A stretch of 64,000 nucleotides of DNA from contig NZ_SRRZ01000018.1 in NCBI RefSeq assembly GCF_013179805.1, positions 1-64,000 of the forward strand, in the 5' to 3' direction. The notes under the pieces are model-generated. The model made no database searches. It was not told the DNA's origin and saw nothing but the letters and a program-made list of their open reading frames with translations. Below are positions 17,425-26,042 of this stretch, piece by piece. Both the position numbers and the translations under genes were made by a program. Source of the DNA: Microcoleus asticus IPMA8. Lineage in GTDB: Bacteria > Cyanobacteriota > Cyanobacteriia > Cyanobacteriales > Microcoleaceae. Every line of letters starts with the position of its first letter. The stretch's first letter is position 1.

Positions 17425-17666
17425 TTTTAGATTTTAGATTTTAGATTAAAGAATTGAAGCATTGACCCCACGGATAAATTCGGGGGTTCCTTTATCGGAT
17501 AGAGGTTTTTTATTTCTGGACGGATGAATCCGGGGGCTTGTATCCTGGATGCTGTCGGTCACTCAAAATATGATTCCATCGAATGTGCTTTCCACGCAAT
17601 AGTTAACCACTAATTTTTATCCCCGCAATCGTAATATTAGAATAATCCACAAAACATTAAAAAATT
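17425..17666. repeat. Dispersed heptamer/compound repeat upstream of dxr
   Basis: Starts with four TTTTAGA-type heptamers (17422-17446), then CACGGATAAATTCGGGGG and GGACGGATGAATCCGGGG, two imperfect hairpins that recall the CAGATTCATCTGTGGAG unit found at 21220, 22600, 25020 and 45640. It lies between the DUF2079 genes and dxr, both of whose promoters must be inside or next to it. Confidence 0.6.
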
Positions 17667-18857
17667 GTGAAAGCAATAACTCTTCTCGGATCCACAGGCT
17701 CCATCGGCACTCAGACTCTGGATATTGTAGCTCAATACCCCGACAAATTTCGGATTGTCGGGTTAACTGCCGGACGAAATGTAACGTTGCTGGCCCAGCA
17801 AATTCGCCAGTTTAGACCGGAGATTGTCGCGGTTTGCGACGAAGATAAATTACTGGAATTGAAGGAGGCGATCGCCGATCTCGACCCTCAACCTATTTTA
17901 CTTGCTGGCGAGTCAGGCGTTGTCGAAGTTGCCCAATACGGCGACGCTCAAGCCGTCGTCACCGGCATAGTTGGCTGTGCCGGTTTGCTGCCAACAATTG
18001 CGGCTATCAAAGCAGGCAAAGATATCGCCTTAGCCAATAAAGAAACATTAATCGCAGGGGGCCCCGTTGTCAACCCCTTAATCGAAAAATACGGCGTTAA
18101 AATATTACCGGCGGACTCGGAACATTCAGCAATTTTTCAGTGCCTGCAAGGTGTTATGGTTGGCGGGTTGCGGCGAATTATTCTAACGGCTTCGGGGGGT
18201 TCTTTTCGAGATTTGCCGATCGACAAATTAGCAGGAGTAACAGTAGCCGATGCCTTGAAACATCCGAATTGGTCGATGGGGCAGAAAATCACGATCGATT
18301 CTGCTACTTTGATGAATAAAGGATTAGAAGTAATTGAGGCTCATTACTTGTTCGGAATGGATTATGACGACATTGATATTGTCATCCATCCCCAGAGCAT
18401 AATTCACTCGTTAATTGAGTTGCAAGATACCTCTGTTTTGGCGCAATTGGGCTTGCCGGATATGCGCTTGCCGCTGCTTTACGCTTTGTCTTGGCCGGAG
18501 CGAATTCATACAGATTGGGAACGGCTGGATTTGGTAAAAGCTGGGGATTTAACTTTCCGAGAACCCGACCACGAAAAGTATCCTTGTATGCAGTTGGCTT
18601 ATGCGGCTGGACGTGCGGGCGGTTCAATGCCTGCGGTGCTGAATGCGGCAAACGAACAGGCGGTCGCGCTATTTTTGGAGGAGAAGATTCAGTTTTTAGA
18701 TATTCCGAAGTTGATTGAAAAGGCGTGCGACAAACATCAAACCGATAACTGTGAAAGTCCTGGTTTAGACGATATTTTGGCTGCGGATAGGTGGGCGCGG
18801 CAGGAAGTTTTGGCAGATAGTATGGAATTGGGCGATCGTATTCTTTCGGTTCGCTAA
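17667..18857 (+). CDS. dxr: 1-deoxy-D-xylulose 5-phosphate reductoisomerase
   Basis: Second enzyme of the MEP isoprenoid pathway, making MEP from DXP with NADPH; supplies carotenoid, chlorophyll-phytyl and quinone chains. The 396 residues begin with the NADPH loop GSTGSIGTQTLDI (about 8-20). The metal-binding ADSEHSAIFQ motif lies near residues 150-159 and NKGLEVIEAHYLF near 213-225; HPNWSMGQKITIDSATL is the flexible substrate loop. Length matches the family. GTG start at the first codon of the conserved KAITLLGSTGS segment. Confidence 0.96.
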   Translation: MKAITLLGSTGSIGTQTLDIVAQYPDKFRIVGLTAGRNVTLLAQQIRQFRPEIVAVCDEDKLLELKEAIADLDPQPILLAGESGVVEVAQYGDAQAVVTGIVGCAGLLPTIAAIKAGKDIALANKETLIAGGPVVNPLIEKYGVKILPADSEHSAIFQCLQGVMVGGLRRIILTASGGSFRDLPIDKLAGVTVADALKHPNWSMGQKITIDSATLMNKGLEVIEAHYLFGMDYDDIDIVIHPQSIIHSLIELQDTSVLAQLGLPDMRLPLLYALSWPERIHTDWERLDLVKAGDLTFREPDHEKYPCMQLAYAAGRAGGSMPAVLNAANEQAVALFLEEKIQFLDIPKLIEKACDKHQTDNCESPGLDDILAADRWARQEVLADSMELGDRILSVR

Positions 18858-18907
18858 TTGTATCAGCAGACTTGCACTTAGCCACAAGCCCTAGGAGTGA
18901 ATTAATT

Positions 18908-19000
18908 CCCCGTCTCATAGCTAAAGTCGGTTCAAACCGACTGCCCAACCTTGATAAATATCCAGTCCTCTTTCAGAGGACTTTAGCTATGAGACAGGGG
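18908..19000. repeat. 93-bp composite inverted repeat between convergent genes
   Basis: The outer arms (18908-18926 and 18981-19000, CTCATAGCTAAAG core) are complementary over about 19 bases with one extra base. Inside are two further hairpins: GTCGGTTCAAACCGAC and GTCCTCTTTCAGAGGAC, giving a cloverleaf-like fold. It is followed by AACCCCTGGCGGACT, one half of the perfect palindrome at 47356-47395. Position between convergent dxr and the phosphoribosyltransferase gene fits a bidirectional terminator made from a mobile repeat. Confidence 0.8.
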
Positions 19001-19087
19001 TTTTTAACCCCTGGCGGACTATGCCAAAAAGTGCAAAATATCGGCAGAAAACTATAAAAAATTGACCAGACTTTAGTTTTTTATAGA

Positions 19088-19600
19088 CTAACTCCCAACT
19101 TTCGCCACAAAATCAGCCGCACTCATCTTTTCGTACAGTTCAAAAGGCTGGTGAATCCAAGGATTGTCAGCCAAATAATCTACATAATAATCCGGCTTTG
19201 CAACAGAACAAGCCTTGTACCAGAGTACAGCAGTCCGAATTTCCTGAATATCCTCGCCGTAGCGACTCTTGAGCCAAGCGATACCTTGGTTCAAACTAAT
19301 TCCCGAATCCGCCAAATCGTCAACCAGGAGAATGCGGCTGCCCAAATTATCGCCCACCATTGTCAACTCGCGGGCAAACTCGATCGCACCCCGAACTTTT
19401 CCTTCGACCCCACCATAGGACGAGGCAGCTAAAATCGCCAGAGGTTTGTCAAAAATCCGTGACAGAGTATCTCCAACCCGCAGCCCTCCCCTCGCCAGAC
19501 AGACAATTCGATCGAATTTCCACTGAGATTCTTCAATTTTTACAGCCACATCCTCAATTTTCCGATGGTACTCAGACCAAGAAACGTAAAGGTCACTCAT
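19088..19600 (-). CDS. Phosphoribosyltransferase family protein
   Basis: About 170 residues, type I phosphoribosyltransferase fold. The PRPP-binding loop is ILLVDDLADSGISL near residues 85-98, and an upstream IVCLARGGLRVGDTLS loop at about 28-43 matches xanthine/hypoxanthine-type enzymes. The C-terminal PDYYVDYLADNPWIHQPFE resembles GPT-like salvage enzymes, but the base specificity cannot be read from sequence. The ATG at 19600 (MSDLYVSW) is chosen; a further 44 upstream codons would run into the divergent pentapeptide gene at 19655 and are not family-like. Confidence 0.85.
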   Translation of the reverse strand: MSDLYVSWSEYHRKIEDVAVKIEESQWKFDRIVCLARGGLRVGDTLSRIFDKPLAILAASSYGGVEGKVRGAIEFARELTMVGDNLGSRILLVDDLADSGISLNQGIAWLKSRYGEDIQEIRTAVLWYKACSVAKPDYYVDYLADNPWIHQPFELYEKMSAADFVAKVGS

Positions 19601-19654
19601 TCCTAATATTATTGAAATATCAAAGGTATTATTAATTATTTTGGGGAAAATGAC

Positions 19655-20404
19655 ATGGATGCAGATGAACTTCTCAGACGGTATGCAGCCGGAGAACGGG
19701 TGTTTCACAAAGTAGACTTGAGCGGTGTTCATATGTCAAGGACAAATTTGCGCGATATTGACCTGAGTCACGCTAGTTTAAAAGGTGCAAATTCGATCGG
19801 CCTCACCCTCTACAGAGCTAATCTGTATCAAGCAGATATCAGCCAAGCCAACCTCTCTCAAGCCAACCTCATGTCCGCTAATTTTGGCGAATGCGAGGCG
19901 GTGGGAGCGAACTTGAGCGGAGCCATCTTGCGGAGTGTCGTCTTCAGCGGGGCCGATTTAACGGGAGCGAGTCTCAGGGGTGCAGACATGAGAGATGCAA
20001 ACCTTCAGGGGGCAATTTTGATTCAAGTTTATGCAGTTAACGCTAACTTGCAAGGTGCAAACTTGACAGCAGTAAAGCTTTGCGGAATCAACCTGAGCAA
20101 AGCAAATTTAACCGATGCGAACTTAACACAAGCTGACCTCAGCCGTGCTAACCTAACTCAAGCAAATCTGAGTTGGGCAAATTTAACGGAAGCAAATCTG
20201 GAAAAAGCTGATTTGAAGGGAGCCGATTTGAGCGGAGCTAACTTGAGCTGTGCAAATCTCCATCAAGCAGATTTGAGCGGAGTTTCCCTTAAGGGAGCAA
20301 ATCTCCGGGGAGCAAACTTGCATCAAGCTTCTTTGCGCGGGACAAATTTGGATGAAGCGAATCTGAGAGAGGCCATGATGCCTGACGGCACAATCTCTGA
20401 CTAA
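19655..20404 (+). CDS. Pentapeptide-repeat protein (249 aa)
   Basis: From about residue 22 to 240 the protein is a continuous A(N/D)L(X)X repeat series (GANLR, QADIS, SGANLS), predicted to be a beta-helix of roughly eleven coils. The N-terminal cap ADELLRRYAAGERVF is nearly identical to that of the 91-735 protein. It ends with AMMPDGTISD, and the TerD fusion ends with AIMPDGTIHE, so N-cap and C-cap are shared family elements. GGGGAAA lies just before the ATG. No export signal. Role unknown. It diverges from the phosphoribosyltransferase with only 54 bases between starts. Confidence 0.9.
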   Translation: MDADELLRRYAAGERVFHKVDLSGVHMSRTNLRDIDLSHASLKGANSIGLTLYRANLYQADISQANLSQANLMSANFGECEAVGANLSGAILRSVVFSGADLTGASLRGADMRDANLQGAILIQVYAVNANLQGANLTAVKLCGINLSKANLTDANLTQADLSRANLTQANLSWANLTEANLEKADLKGADLSGANLSCANLHQADLSGVSLKGANLRGANLHQASLRGTNLDEANLREAMMPDGTISD

Positions 20405-20550
20405 TAAGCTGAGAAAATAGAAGTTAAAACAGCAGGGTGCCTGTGGCGCACCCTACATTTATGCTAATGCCTGATTTTTTTAAGGGATTTAATTCTGCCT
20501 TCAAGTGACAGTGAATTTAAAGAGTAGTGGCAAAAAATTTAGAACCGAGT

Positions 20551-20754
20551 TTAATCTACAACTTTCAGCCAGCCGCGGCGAACTGCGTGGAGCAAGCGGT
20601 TGATGGCTGTTTGATCTTCTTCGGTAAGAGAGTCATTTAACAGGGCTGTCTTGAGCTGTTGTCGGTGAGTGGGAGTCAGAAGACCGGAGTGATATACCTG
20701 AAAAACTAGCTCTGCAATAGTAAATTGAGGTAAAAGCGTTTGGGTTGTCATCAT
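20551..20754 (-). CDS. Small hypothetical protein A (about 67 aa)
   Basis: A short protein whose C-terminus AINRLLHAVRRGWLKVVD is matched by the protein at 21490-21687 (AVNRLLHAIRRGWVRISD). Both also share a helical AELVFQV/AELFYQV segment and a TP/TRTQ central turn. Conservation over the full length of two separated copies argues that both are real genes. The basic RRGW tail suggests nucleic-acid or membrane-surface contact; no function is known. Start at the first of two adjacent ATGs (20754); an earlier ATG at 20775 adds seven residues. No neighbour within 300 bases on its strand. Confidence 0.6.
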   Translation of the reverse strand: MMTTQTLLPQFTIAELVFQVYHSGLLTPTHRQQLKTALLNDSLTEEDQTAINRLLHAVRRGWLKVVD

Positions 20755-20775
20755 GTGTTTGTTTTTTGAACTCAC

Positions 20776-21489
20776 TCTTGACAGTATTGACTGGTTTTCC
20801 CAATATTTATGTGATTCAACTACAGGAGTAAATGTGATCGATTGGCTCTTGATGAGTGATTTGTGTCAGCCGGACTTGGGGATCGGATATTTCCTCGATC
20901 GCCCTGCAACTTGAAATACCAACCCCGTCCCGAGTCCTCGCTTTTGGCAACTCCGAAATCTCTACTTTTTGTCAAGAGACTGTGACAAACCTATTAATAT
21001 TTATCTATTAATAAATTACTAATGCTGCTAGCTAAATCGCTTGGCTTAATTCAACGTAAAACTTTTACGGTGTTTATAAACCCGCTTTTACCTACATTTA
21101 CTTAGTTTCTTGGTGTGCTCTTTGTTCCGTAGATATACTTAACAACCCGCCAAAAAACCGATACAAGTTTCCGACAGGAGCGGCCACCGGCCCAAAATTT
21201 TAAGCTTTAGTTCATGCTCCCAGATTCATCTGTGAAGTCAATCTAAAATCTAAAATCTAAAATCTAAAATCTAAAATCTAAAATCTAAAATCTAAAATCT
21301 AAAATCGACTGGCTGCTTCAAATCAAAAATCCCGGCTTCTTCAAGAAACCGGATTCGAGCTTTTCGATCGCAGTACAACTTTTTTTGGAGAGGGTTAATG
21401 CAGCGACCTGCTCACGAAAATCTTATTGTTGGCAAAGCTTGACAGGAGAGAAAGTAGAAATACTGATCTCAACTTCTTGTGTGAGAGGA
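20776..21489. other. Gene-free region with compound repeat copy A
   Basis: No gene seen in 700 bases. The left half is A/T-rich with no structure of note. From about 21145 it contains copy A of a dispersed compound repeat: CGATACAAGTTTCCGACAGG, GCCCAAAATTTTAAG, CCCAGATTCATCTG and then the heptamer array. An AAACCGGATTC word follows at 21345. Confidence 0.6.
21242..21306. repeat. Heptamer array (TCTAAAA)n, about nine copies
   Basis: Perfect TCTAAAA repeats end in TCGACTG. The same unit, with variant TCTCAAA, ends the compound repeat copies at 22630, 25040 and 45662 and occurs in short form near 5130, 10140, 53940, 54650 and 54780. Matches the short tandemly repeated repetitive (STRR) heptamers known from cyanobacteria. 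Confidence 0.95.
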
Positions 21490-21687
21490 CTAATCGGAAA
21501 TCCTGACCCATCCGCGGCGGATGGCGTGAAGCAGGCGGTTGACTGCATCTCGGGCATCTTCGCTGAGAGAGCTTTCGCAGAGTGCAGGCAGTCCGTGGCT
21601 TTGAGTTCGAGTCAGATTCCCTGAACGGGTGACTTGATAGAACAGTTCAGCGATCGCCCGATCGGATTTTAAAGTCAGAGCTTGCAT
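21490..21687 (-). CDS. Small hypothetical protein B (65 aa)
   Basis: Paralogue of the 20551-20754 protein: AIAELFYQVTRSGNLTRTQ in the N-terminal half and DAVNRLLHAIRRGWVRISD at the end. The central segment differs, with two cysteine-free stretches replaced by PALCESSL. Same strand as its paralogue and about 740 bases away, with a repeat-rich spacer between. No known family is recalled with certainty. Length, basic end and conservation suggest a small regulatory or adaptor protein. Confidence 0.6.
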   Translation of the reverse strand: MQALTLKSDRAIAELFYQVTRSGNLTRTQSHGLPALCESSLSEDARDAVNRLLHAIRRGWVRISD

Positions 21688-22112
21688 GAAATATCGTTGA
21701 ACTCGACTATTGTAGTATCGAGGATTTGAGAAAAGAGTAGGGTGATAGCAGTCGGCTAAGCTGTGCGATCGTTCTTAGCTCCATTTGTGACCGAAGTCTG
21801 CGAGTATACGTGAGTTAAATCACAGAGAACCAAAGACCTCGATCGCATAACCTGTCATTGCGGTGGTAGCCTCAAGGTTTGACTAAACCTCGAAAACTCC
21901 TGATCGCAAGACTTTTAGCCCCCAGCGCCGCTGCACAGCGGGAGTGCGTCCCCTCTACATCCCAGGCTCTGGACTCGGAGAACTGTGAAACTTTGGGTTT
22001 TAGACACTTGCAGCTTGCACCACAGGGCATAAAGTTGCGATCGGCGAGCCACACCCTGAGATACAATATTTATAAATACTTCTATCCCATCTCTAGGCAG
22101 GCAAGTAAAAAA
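21688..22112. other. Intergenic region, no gene seen
   Basis: Open reading through 21879-22112 is possible in the frame of the following gene, but that segment reads as unstructured, cysteine- and arginine-scattered sequence with no family likeness and is treated as untranslated. Nothing else of note. Confidence 0.45.
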
Positions 22113-22331
22113 ATGATAATGATTAGCTACTTTTCGATTGCCTTAATCGTTTTTATTGTTTGGTTCAAAAGTTTTTGGAATGATACTGCGACATCTAAAA
22201 AAGACGTGATCTCTTGGATAGCATTAATATTCGGTCCTCTGTTTTGGCCTGTTGTTCTGCCCCTATCCCTTTTGCAAATTACCAGCAAAAAGTCTGTTGT
22301 AAAAACAGCTCAATGCGATCAAGAATTATAA
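22113..22331 (+). CDS. Small two-helix membrane protein (about 72 aa)
   Basis: Starting from the ATG at 22113, the product has two hydrophobic helices (MISYFSIALIVFIVWFKSF; ISWIALIFGPLFWPVVLPL) joined by a short polar loop (NDTATSKKD), then a polar tail. Layout resembles small uncharacterised membrane proteins that are widespread in cyanobacteria. Start placed here because a longer frame to 21879 adds 78 residues without membrane or family character. Function unknown. Confidence 0.55.
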   Translation: MIMISYFSIALIVFIVWFKSFWNDTATSKKDVISWIALIFGPLFWPVVLPLSLLQITSKKSVVKTAQCDQEL

Positions 22332-23327
22332 TAAATTGTGGAAGTAACTGGCTTAAACAAAGTCGGTTATCTCGTCCTAAACGATCCGGCTTGCATCGCT
22401 CCTCGCAGCGAGTAAATCATCTTGTTTGATGGTAAAAAAAATGCAGTTATAAGGTAGAATCAAATAAAAATCCTGAATCCTAAAACAGTATTTTTTTACC
22501 GCTCCAAATTCTGCCTTCTGCTTTTCGCTCCCGCCCAAAAACGGATACAAGTTTTCCAGAGTAGTCGCCAGCCGACCAAAATTTTCGACTCTTGTTAAAG
22601 CTCCCAGATTCATCTGTGGAGTAAATCTCAAATCTCAAATCGTTCGACTGAGCGCGACTCCACTGCTCTCTGGCCTAACGTCTCACGGCAAAGTATCAAA
22701 TCGACTGACGCCTACTTTTCTTCTGTAACATCGTGATTTAAGGGTGTCGCTGAGTCAAAATTGTCAGACCCAAATAGTCGGACAGCGACCGCAACATTTT
22801 TTTACTCAAAGATTATCTGCCACCTCAACCAAGCTCAAAATTAATCTGCAACGTAACACGGCCTGTTGTTGGCAAAACTATAACTTAAGACATATTTTTT
22901 CCTTCTGCTGACCAACTTAAGAATTTTTATTACTTCCGGTCACTGCGCATCATTAATCGAATTTGGTAAAATCCTTACTTAGCCTGAAAAAAAGCTAGAC
23001 GCCTTGCCCTGTAACCTTTGACAGCTCTATTTTTTAAAAGTGTAGCAGCTCTCACAAGCAAATTGTAGAGTTCGTTTGCGCCTTAATTGCCTAACTCTTA
23101 CCGCAGTTAGATAGACAATTAAAGGCAGAGACTGCAATATGAAATAGGCCACAACAATTGTTTCAAATCTCAACTACGATTTATTTTGGGCGATCGGGCA
23201 TGACGAATGTATAACGCGAGCAAGCGGAATTTTTAGAGGTGCTGGATTTTTGGGTTTGGGAACTTCTCAAAAAAAAGTGCCGTCACTGTATCCACATTCG
23301 CTATTTGCATAAAAAGTAGGAGTAAAA
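22332..23327. other. Gene-free kilobase with compound repeat copy B
   Basis: At about 22530-22650 lies copy B of the dispersed compound repeat (AAAAACGGATACAAGTTTTC, then CCCAGATTCATCTGTGGAG, then two TCTCAAA heptamers and TCGTTCGACTG). The remaining 670 bases hold no frame with a plausible start and no strong palindrome; short repeated words such as GACTGA/GACTGAG occur near 22650-22700. Confidence 0.55.
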
Positions 23328-23516
23328 ATGAACGAAGTGTCTGAGAAACCAATTTATAGAATTCTTAATCTAGTGTCGCTGCTAGCGCTGAGCTACTATG
23401 CAGCTACTTCCATCAATTATATGTTCGAGAGCGACGCTCACATATACAGGTACGACAGCCAGAGCAATTCCAACGCCTCAACCGCGCAACTAGAAGCACA
23501 CCATCGGAATAAATAG
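23328..23516 (+). CDS. Small single-pass protein (62 aa)
   Basis: Good ribosome-binding site (TAGGAG, 6 bases before ATG) and a compact product: a short basic start, one helix (ILNLVSLLALSYYAATSINYM, described in part), then a polar Ser/Asn-rich tail ending AHHRNK. No family recognised. It stands alone in a gene-poor zone next to dead transposases, so it may be a young or orphan gene. Confidence 0.45.
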   Translation: MNEVSEKPIYRILNLVSLLALSYYAATSINYMFESDAHIYRYDSQSNSNASTAQLEAHHRNK

Positions 23517-23676
23517 TAGAGCTTTTCTATGAATGCCGAACCAAATTTCCTAGAAATCGCTAATTGTTAATTAGCGACTCGAAGTTAACAACTAGCAATA
23601 AAATATTTTGTGATAAGTTAATATTTTTACTTACAGCTATTTGCTATCAAAGATACTACAAGAATCAACTATCTAT

Positions 23677-23960
23677 CTATTTGGCTCTAAAAATAGACCA
23701 CAGTCATGAAAACAGTTCAAAGCATTTTCATCAGTAATAGCCTTAAGAGCTTTAGTAATCGCTTCATCAAGAAGATTTGAAGTTTGAGCTGCTTAAGAAC
23801 CGAGAATTACTTTGATTTTTTACCAACACAACTCGATGGAACATAAATTCGGCGAGTAGGGATATAAGCATTTCACTTGAACTCCGACAGATTGAATCAA
23901 ACTTTCGACGGCTTAGAAATCATGAACAGGTAAATTATCCATAACTACAATTGCGCCAAC
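23677..23960 (-). pseudogene. IS630-family transposase remnant
   Basis: Reverse-strand conceptual translation gives GAIVVMDNLPVHDF, then, after an in-frame stop, VESLIQSVGVQVKCLYPYSP, NLCSIELCW and LDEAITKALKAITDENA, which is the second half of an IS630-type DDE transposase (motifs DNLPxH and PYSPxxxPIExxW, the final catalytic Glu within IEL). At least two stop codons and loss of the N-terminal half show it is dead. No terminal inverted repeats were found. Confidence 0.75.
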
Positions 23961-24048
23961 GCATAACGGCGTTGCATATATTGATAATGATCGAGGAAAA
24001 ACAGGGAAATATTTTTGAGGCTGGTGTTTTAGATAAAAAAGCAACAAA

Positions 24049-24691
24049 CTAATTGAAAGTTGCAACATCTCTTGAGACTTGGAATAACATAAGGTCTTGC
24101 GATGTAACCCGCGCCAGATAATGTCTTAATCTCGTGTTGTCTCCTTCCACCCTTGTCATATAAGTCTTGCAAACAATATGGTCTTCAGAGTTGATATATT
24201 TTGCGTAAACACAATAGCCCTCAGTGACCCAGAAATAGCAAGACCAATTTTTACTCATCCTCCACAAAGCCACAAAAGTGTCACTGCTGCTATCCCCTAA
24301 CGTCCAAGCAAGAATGCCCTCAGCAAAGTGATTTACTGCTGTAGATACAAGGAGCTTGTTTTTTTTGAGCCAACAAATGTCTGGAGTTCGTCGATTTCTC
24401 CTACTTCTGGTATGGTTTCAAATGCCTCAGTTTCAGGTAATGGTTTCCCTGTTTCTTTGACCCAGTTGATGACACTATTGTGGCTGATACCAGTACAACG
24501 CTAAATTAGTCTCGCGCCCCATGCCATTACAGTACATGAGAGGAGCAAATTTGTTTGGCATCCTCGGAATATCCACGCTCACTATAGGTTTCGACAAACT
24601 GGCGATTGCATTGCTTACATCGATAGCACTCTTTTTCGTATCGATGTCCATTTTTAACTACATCTTCACCGTTGCATTTGGGGCATTGCAT
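24049..24691 (-). pseudogene. IS1-family transposase remnant
   Basis: The minus strand opens with MQCPKCNGEDVVKNGHRY, followed by YRCKQCNRQFVETYSERGYS, the zinc ribbon of IS1 InsA. Stops and a frame change follow, then the InsB part GYCVYAKYINSEDHIVCKTY and MTRVEGDNTRLRHYLARV. The final catalytic segment is missing or altered (SQDLMLFQVSRDV where RKTLCYSKS is expected). Several stops and shifts make it inactive. It is immediately followed by the IS630 remnant, so two elements have decayed next to each other. Confidence 0.8.
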
Positions 24692-25627
24692 TTTTTAAGT
24701 TTGAACAACTTTGCCTTTATTCTGCCACTTCCTATTTTTAAAGATCGTTATGAATATATGCAGCGCCGCATATTTTTCTGTTTGACACTGTGTCCCGAAC
24801 TAAGAGACAATTAATACCATTTGAGATTTGAGATTTGAGGTTTGAGATGGGGAAGGATTGATGACGGAGTTTAGAGCTGACCGGCAGTTGCATTCTGTTT
24901 ATAAACTGTTACAAGATGCGCAGCAGTTTCTTCTCAGCTTTGACCCCGCCCAAAAACGGATACCAGTTTCCGACAGGAGTCGCCAGCAGCCCAAAATTTT
25001 AGATCTTTGTTCAACCTCCCAGATTCATCTGTGGAGTAAATCTCAAATCTCAAATCTCAAATTTAAAATCGACTGACAGTACCGTCACCACTCTACCGGC
25101 GTACCGTTCATCTCAACTTCCCAACACAAGCGCTGCATTGTCAGATTGTCGGGATGGATGCGGCTCATGGCTGTAATGACCTATTTGGGTTGAAAAACCG
25201 GGTTTTTTAGCCAAAATCCTGGGTTGAGTGCGAGGGATTTCGGTGGAAAAATCAAGGTGATGAGCCTCAAGAGTCCGTCGGGGGTTGTGTTGGGACGCAC
25301 TTTTGATTGAATGCGGCCTCCAGCGTGCGCGGGCTTGCTTTGAAAGCTAGCTAAAAAATTTTGATTTCTGGGGAACTATTGGCGAAAATCAAAAGTCTGG
25401 TCAACTACAGTGTACTGAAAAGTCGCAACTCAGTTCCAGCAGCCCGATTGCGGGCGATCGAACTTCCCGGCGATCGACATTGCCAAGAGCCCGGTGTGAT
25501 TTCTCAATCTTGAGAGCCTACTCCGATTAACAATGGTTTATGTGTATTTCCTGGCTATTGTTTTAAATAATCACTAGCCACATCGAAGCTCAGTATGGTA
25601 CACTCACAAACGTTTAGCTGAAATATT
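24692..25627. other. Gene-free region with compound repeat copy C
   Basis: Copy C of the compound repeat spans about 24940-25078 (AAAAACGGATACCAGTTTCC, AGCCCAAAATTTTAGATC, CCCAGATTCATCTGTGGAG, four TCTCAAA-type heptamers, TCGACTGACAG). Shorter TTTGAGA heptamers are at 24820-24848. Near 25195-25215 AAAACCGGGTTTTTTAGCC is a palindromic word seen elsewhere. A minus-strand 27-codon frame at 25085-25168 is noted in the findings. No supported gene. Confidence 0.55.
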
Positions 25628-25844
25628 TTGGTGCTAGAGGAGGGAGGGAGTAGTGGAGTCGAGAGTCCAAAGCAGGAAACAACCGATATTTGCTGCTCAA
25701 GGAATACAGGATTCAACTTGCGATCCCGACCTCCTTACGGACAATTTAAATTACATGACAACTTATGGCAGCCGGGTCAATTAGGGTCTCAACCAATTTC
25801 CGGTTTCATTGGCTAAAAGCTTCAAAAAAAATAGTTGTACTCAT

Positions 25845-25970
25845 TTAAAAAATAGGGTGCTGCTCCACCCGAATTTACGCCTGTGGACAAGTAGGAGCCG
25901 ACTCCCTTGGTAGAAGCAGGAAGCAGACCCTCTAGAAACTACTTCTAGTTGAATGGTGGAGCTTAAATAA
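25845..25970 (+). mobile_element. IS605-like right-end remnant (tnpB 3' end type)
   Basis: The run TGTGGACAAGTAGGAGC, CGACTCCCTTGGTAGAAGC, AGGAAGCAGACC and a terminal hairpin CTAGAAACTACTTCTAG resembles the conserved right end found after tnpB in many cyanobacterial IS200/IS605 elements, where the guide-RNA scaffold overlaps the end. No tnpB body is upstream; only 26 to 200 bases of unrelated sequence. It lies about 70 bases before the RTX gene and may now serve as leader or promoter sequence. Identification is from memory of the family pattern. Confidence 0.4.
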
Positions 25971-26042
25971 GCTTAGCCAGGTTTTGTATAGCAGAGAAAA
26001 GTGTATTGTATAAAAATGGTTCATCATTTAGGAGGAGTGTAA

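Noticed and set aside
21242..21306. TCTAAAA array as a CRISPR or replication iteron
   Set aside because: Period of 7, intergenic, many dispersed copies and no dnaA/dnaN or cas gene nearby.
22377..22631. 84-codon minus-strand frame
   Set aside because: Its first third is translated from compound repeat copy B; no ribosome-binding site.
24521..24814. 97-codon plus-strand membrane-like frame
   Set aside because: It is the opposite strand of the IS1 InsA zinc-ribbon region; the hydrophobic pattern is a shadow.
24858..25076. 72-codon plus-strand frame
   Set aside because: Made mainly of compound repeat copy C (ends in SQISNLKFKID from the heptamers); same type of frame appears on other copies.
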